Source of the DNA: Flavobacteriales bacterium UBA7612
Lineage (GTDB): Bacteria > Bacteroidota > Bacteroidia > Flavobacteriales > Weeksellaceae
Reading direction: 5' to 3'
DNA: 64,000 nt
Assembly (NCBI GenBank): GCA_002484335.1
Contig: DLJQ01000014.1
Span: forward strand, 102,773-166,772
The stretch's first letter is position 1, and every line of letters begins with the position of its first letter. Shown here piece by piece: positions 61,595-64,000 of this stretch. The notes beneath the pieces were generated by a model, which saw nothing but the letters and a program-made list of their open reading frames with translations, was not told where the DNA came from and made no database searches. Both the position numbers and the translations under genes were made by a program.

Positions 61595-62596
61595 ATGGAA
61601 AAATTAACGCAAGAAACGTACCTACAATGGTATCGTGATATGAACTTTTGGCGTCGCTTTGAGGACAAGTGTCGTTCATTATATTTAAAACAAAAAATTA
61701 GAGGTTTCTTACACCTTTACAATGGTCAAGAAGCTTTACCAGCAGGATTTTTACATGCAATGAAATCTGGTGATAAAGTTATTACTGCTTACCGTTGTCA
61801 CGTTTGGCCAATCGCAATGGGTGAAGATCCAAAAAGATTAATGGCTGAAATTACTGGAAAATCTGATGGTACATCTCATGGTTTAGGTGGATCTATGCAC
61901 TTTTTCAGTAAAGAACATGGTTTCTATGGAGGTCACGGTATCGTTGGTGGACAAATTCCATTAGGTGCTGGTATGGCATTTGGAGACAAATATAACGACA
62001 AAGATCATGTTACAATTTGTTTAATGGGAGATGGTGCAACTCGCCAAGGAACATTACACGAAACTTTTAACATGGCTATGAACTGGAAATTACCTGTAGT
62101 ATTTGTTTGTGAAAACAATGGATACGCAATGGGTACTTCTGTTTCTCGTACTGCAAATCACGAGGATATTTGGAAATTAGGTTTAGGTTATGAAATGCCA
62201 TGTATGCCAGTTGATGGAATGGATCCTGTAAAAGTAGCTGAAGCTGCTTACGAAGCAATCGAGCGTGCTCGTCGTGGAGATGGACCTACATTCTTAGATA
62301 TTCGTACTTATCGCTATAGAGGACACTCTATGTCTGATGCTGAACCTTACCGTACTAAAGAAGAAGTTGAAGAGTACAAAAATGAAGATCCTATCTTAAA
62401 TGTAAAATCTCATATATTATCTAATAAATGGGCTACAGAAGAAGAATTAGATACAATTATTGAAGAAGCTAAAAATCGTGTTGAAGAATGCGTTGATTTT
62501 GCTGAAAATTCTCCTTTCCCTGATAGTGACGTATTATACAAATACAATTATTCAGAACCTGATTATCCATTCTTAGATAAAATAGAAAATAACTAG
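61595..62596 (+). CDS. pdhA: Pyruvate dehydrogenase E1 component, alpha subunit
   Basis: E1 alpha of 333 residues from MEKLTQETYLQWYRDM; an upstream TTG start lies inside the promoter and is rejected. The thiamine-diphosphate motif is MGDGATRQGTLHETFNMAMNWKLPVVFVCENN (144-175). The phosphorylation-loop sequence YRYRGHSMSDAEPYRTKEEV is conserved. It decarboxylates pyruvate together with a beta subunit that is not in the window. pdhC follows 4 bp later. Confidence 0.95.
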   Translation: MEKLTQETYLQWYRDMNFWRRFEDKCRSLYLKQKIRGFLHLYNGQEALPAGFLHAMKSGDKVITAYRCHVWPIAMGEDPKRLMAEITGKSDGTSHGLGGSMHFFSKEHGFYGGHGIVGGQIPLGAGMAFGDKYNDKDHVTICLMGDGATRQGTLHETFNMAMNWKLPVVFVCENNGYAMGTSVSRTANHEDIWKLGLGYEMPCMPVDGMDPVKVAEAAYEAIERARRGDGPTFLDIRTYRYRGHSMSDAEPYRTKEEVEEYKNEDPILNVKSHILSNKWATEEELDTIIEEAKNRVEECVDFAENSPFPDSDVLYKYNYSEPDYPFLDKIENN

Positions 62597-62600
62597 AACA

Positions 62601-64000
62601 ATGGCAGAAATTATTACAATGCCTCGCTTAAGCGATACAATGGAAGAAGGTACTGTTGTAAAATGGCATAAAAATGTTGGTGATAAAGTTTCTGAAGGTG
62701 ATATCCTTGCTGAAATTGAAACTGATAAAGCAATCCAAGAATTTGAATCTGAAATTGATGGTGTTTTATTATACCAAGGTGTTCAAGAAGGTGTTTCAAC
62801 TAAAGTTGATGAAATTTTAGCTATTATTGGTAAAGAAGGTGAAGATATTTCTGATTTAATCGGAGGTGGAAAACCAGCTTCTAAGCAAGAAACTAAAGAA
62901 GCTTCTGTTGAAGAACCTAAAAAAACTGAAGAACAACCAGCTGCAGAAATTCCTGACAATGTAGAAGTTATTTCTATGCCTCGTCTTTCTGATACAATGG
63001 AAGAAGGTACAGTTGTTGTTTGGCACAAAAATGTTGGTGATAAAGTTGCTGAAGGTGACATTCTTGCTGAAATTGAAACTGATAAAGCTGTACAAGAATT
63101 CGAATCAGAATTTGACGGTGTTTTATTATATCAAGGTGTTAAAGCTAACGAGCCTGCTCCAGTAGATTCTATTCTTGCTATTATTGGTGAGGAAGGTACA
63201 GATGTTTCTGGAATTGTTTCTAACGGAGGAAAAGTTAGCGCTCCTAAAGCTGAAGTAAAAGAAGAAAAAGCTGCAAGTGCAGAAAAAGCTACTGAAACTA
63301 AAGCTGAAGAAACTTCTTCTAACGAACGTATTTTTGCTTCTCCTTTAGCTAAAACAATCGCTAAAGACAAAGGAATAAACTTAGCTGAAGTAAAAGGTTC
63401 TGGAGATAACGGTCGTATCATCAAAAAAGATATCGAAAATTATCAACCAGCTGCTAAATCAGTAGAAACAAAAACTGCTGCTAAACCAGCTCAAGTATTT
63501 GCTTCTGGTGAAGACGTTGTAATTCCTAACTCTCAAATGAGAAAAGTAATTGCTAAACGTTTAGCTGAATCTAAATTTACAGCTCCACATTATTACTTAA
63601 ATGTAGAGTTAGATATGGATAACGCTATTGAAGCTCGTAAACAATTAAATGCTGTTCCTAACACAAAAGTATCATTCAATGATATCGTTGTAAAAGCAGT
63701 TGCTATGGCTTTACGTAAGCACCCAGCAGTTAACTCTACTTGGACAGATACAGAAATTATTCAACACGGAGACATCAATATTGGTGTTGCAGTTGCTGTA
63801 GAAGATGGTTTATTAGTTCCTGTTGTTAAAAACACAGATCAAAAATCATTCACTCAAATTTCTGCTGAAGTAAGAGATTACGCAGGTCGTGCAAGAGATA
63901 GAAAATTAAAAGCAGACGAAATGGAAAAATCTACTTTTTCTGTTTCTAATTTAGGTATGTTTGGAATTGAATCATTTACATCAATTATCAATCAACCAAA
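62601..64000 (+). CDS. pdhC: Dihydrolipoamide acetyltransferase E2, partial at the window edge
   Basis: Open reading frame from ATG at 62601 to the end of the window, 466 codons and no stop. It has two lipoyl domains with lysines K43 and K162, both in EIETDKA. The DNA repeats with a period of 357 bp. An E3-binding domain (about 243-280, FASPLAKTIAKDKGINLAEVKGSGDNGRI) follows, then the catalytic domain starting near 305 (MRKVIAKRLAESKFTAPHYYL). The final HxxxDG motif lies beyond the window. The linkers are Ala/Glu/Lys-rich. It forms the core of the pyruvate dehydrogenase complex with pdhA. Confidence 0.95.
   Translation, partial: MAEIITMPRLSDTMEEGTVVKWHKNVGDKVSEGDILAEIETDKAIQEFESEIDGVLLYQGVQEGVSTKVDEILAIIGKEGEDISDLIGGGKPASKQETKEASVEEPKKTEEQPAAEIPDNVEVISMPRLSDTMEEGTVVVWHKNVGDKVAEGDILAEIETDKAVQEFESEFDGVLLYQGVKANEPAPVDSILAIIGEEGTDVSGIVSNGGKVSAPKAEVKEEKAASAEKATETKAEETSSNERIFASPLAKTIAKDKGINLAEVKGSGDNGRIIKKDIENYQPAAKSVETKTAAKPAQVFASGEDVVIPNSQMRKVIAKRLAESKFTAPHYYLNVELDMDNAIEARKQLNAVPNTKVSFNDIVVKAVAMALRKHPAVNSTWTDTEIIQHGDINIGVAVAVEDGLLVPVVKNTDQKSFTQISAEVRDYAGRARDRKLKADEMEKSTFSVSNLGMFGIESFTSIINQP

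Noticed and set aside
62634..63010. Recent gene duplication signal from repeated DNA
   Set aside because: The 357-bp period is the two lipoyl domains of the pyruvate dehydrogenase E2 protein, an ordinary feature of that family.

Overview
The window is chromosomal DNA from a low-GC member of the Bacteroidota, almost certainly class Flavobacteriia. The evidence is the gliding/secretion-linked pair gldF-gldG, an etfBA-bifunctional nuclease-nucleoside permease string, a TonB with the flavobacterial GRNKAYGAY motif in an exbB-exbD-exbD-tonB order, start codons without obvious Shine-Dalgarno sequences, and several upstream elements fitting the Bacteroidota sigma consensus (TTTG / TAnnTTTG). A family such as Weeksellaceae (Empedobacter/Chryseobacterium-like) is a guess from general resemblance. 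I saw no tRNA, rRNA, CRISPR array, transposase or prophage.

Layout. 1-5.7 kb (minus): nucleoside transporter, DUF151 nuclease, etfA/etfB, tatC and kpsF, divergent from recQ. 5.9-11.7 kb (plus): recQ, gpmI, a small HAD phosphatase, map and a methyltransferase. 12.1-17 kb: gldG-gldF, a HemJ/CopD-like protein and a SAM hydrolase on minus, divergent from phoH. 17-30.4 kb: a large iron/siderophore locus. 30.5-32.7 kb: TatD-like, TcdA and TPR genes. 33-34.9 kb: a solitary OLD-type ATPase/TOPRIM nuclease. 35-46.3 kb: arginine and carbamoyl-phosphate synthesis. 46.4-49.4 kb: TonB/ExbB/ExbD energiser. 49.7-53.8 kb: topoisomerase III, a WYL regulator and a secreted protein resembling an inactivated amidase. 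53.9-61 kb: tpiA, an orphan permease, a BT_3928-like protein, DUF1599, folP, a very AT-rich acyltransferase and a YifB/ComM ATPase. 61-64 kb: cytidine deaminase and the pyruvate dehydrogenase genes pdhA and pdhC, the latter cut by the window edge.

How the genes work together. The iron locus can carry a ferric siderophore from the outside to reduction. A TonB receptor and a DUF4374 surface lipoprotein (resembling XusA/XusB of Bacteroides) would capture it. A binding protein, permease and ATPase of the FecBCDE type, and/or a pair of exporter-fold ABC half-transporters (YbtPQ/IrtAB-like), would cross the inner membrane. A flavin siderophore-interacting protein would reduce the iron. An AraC-type regulator lies inside the locus. 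The divergent promoter between the permease and the receptor holds two 18-bp direct repeats with a period of exactly 21 bp, the geometry of an AraC-class operator. This locus, with its operator, is my best candidate for a not fully described system. The tonB-exbD-exbD-exbB set 21 kb away could energise the receptor.

The arginine cluster runs GNAT-argR-argG-argC-(four-helix protein)-argD-carA-carB on minus, with argB-argE divergent. An ARG-box-like palindrome sits directly before argR. Four copies of a REP-like stem-loop element occur in the window, all between convergent genes.
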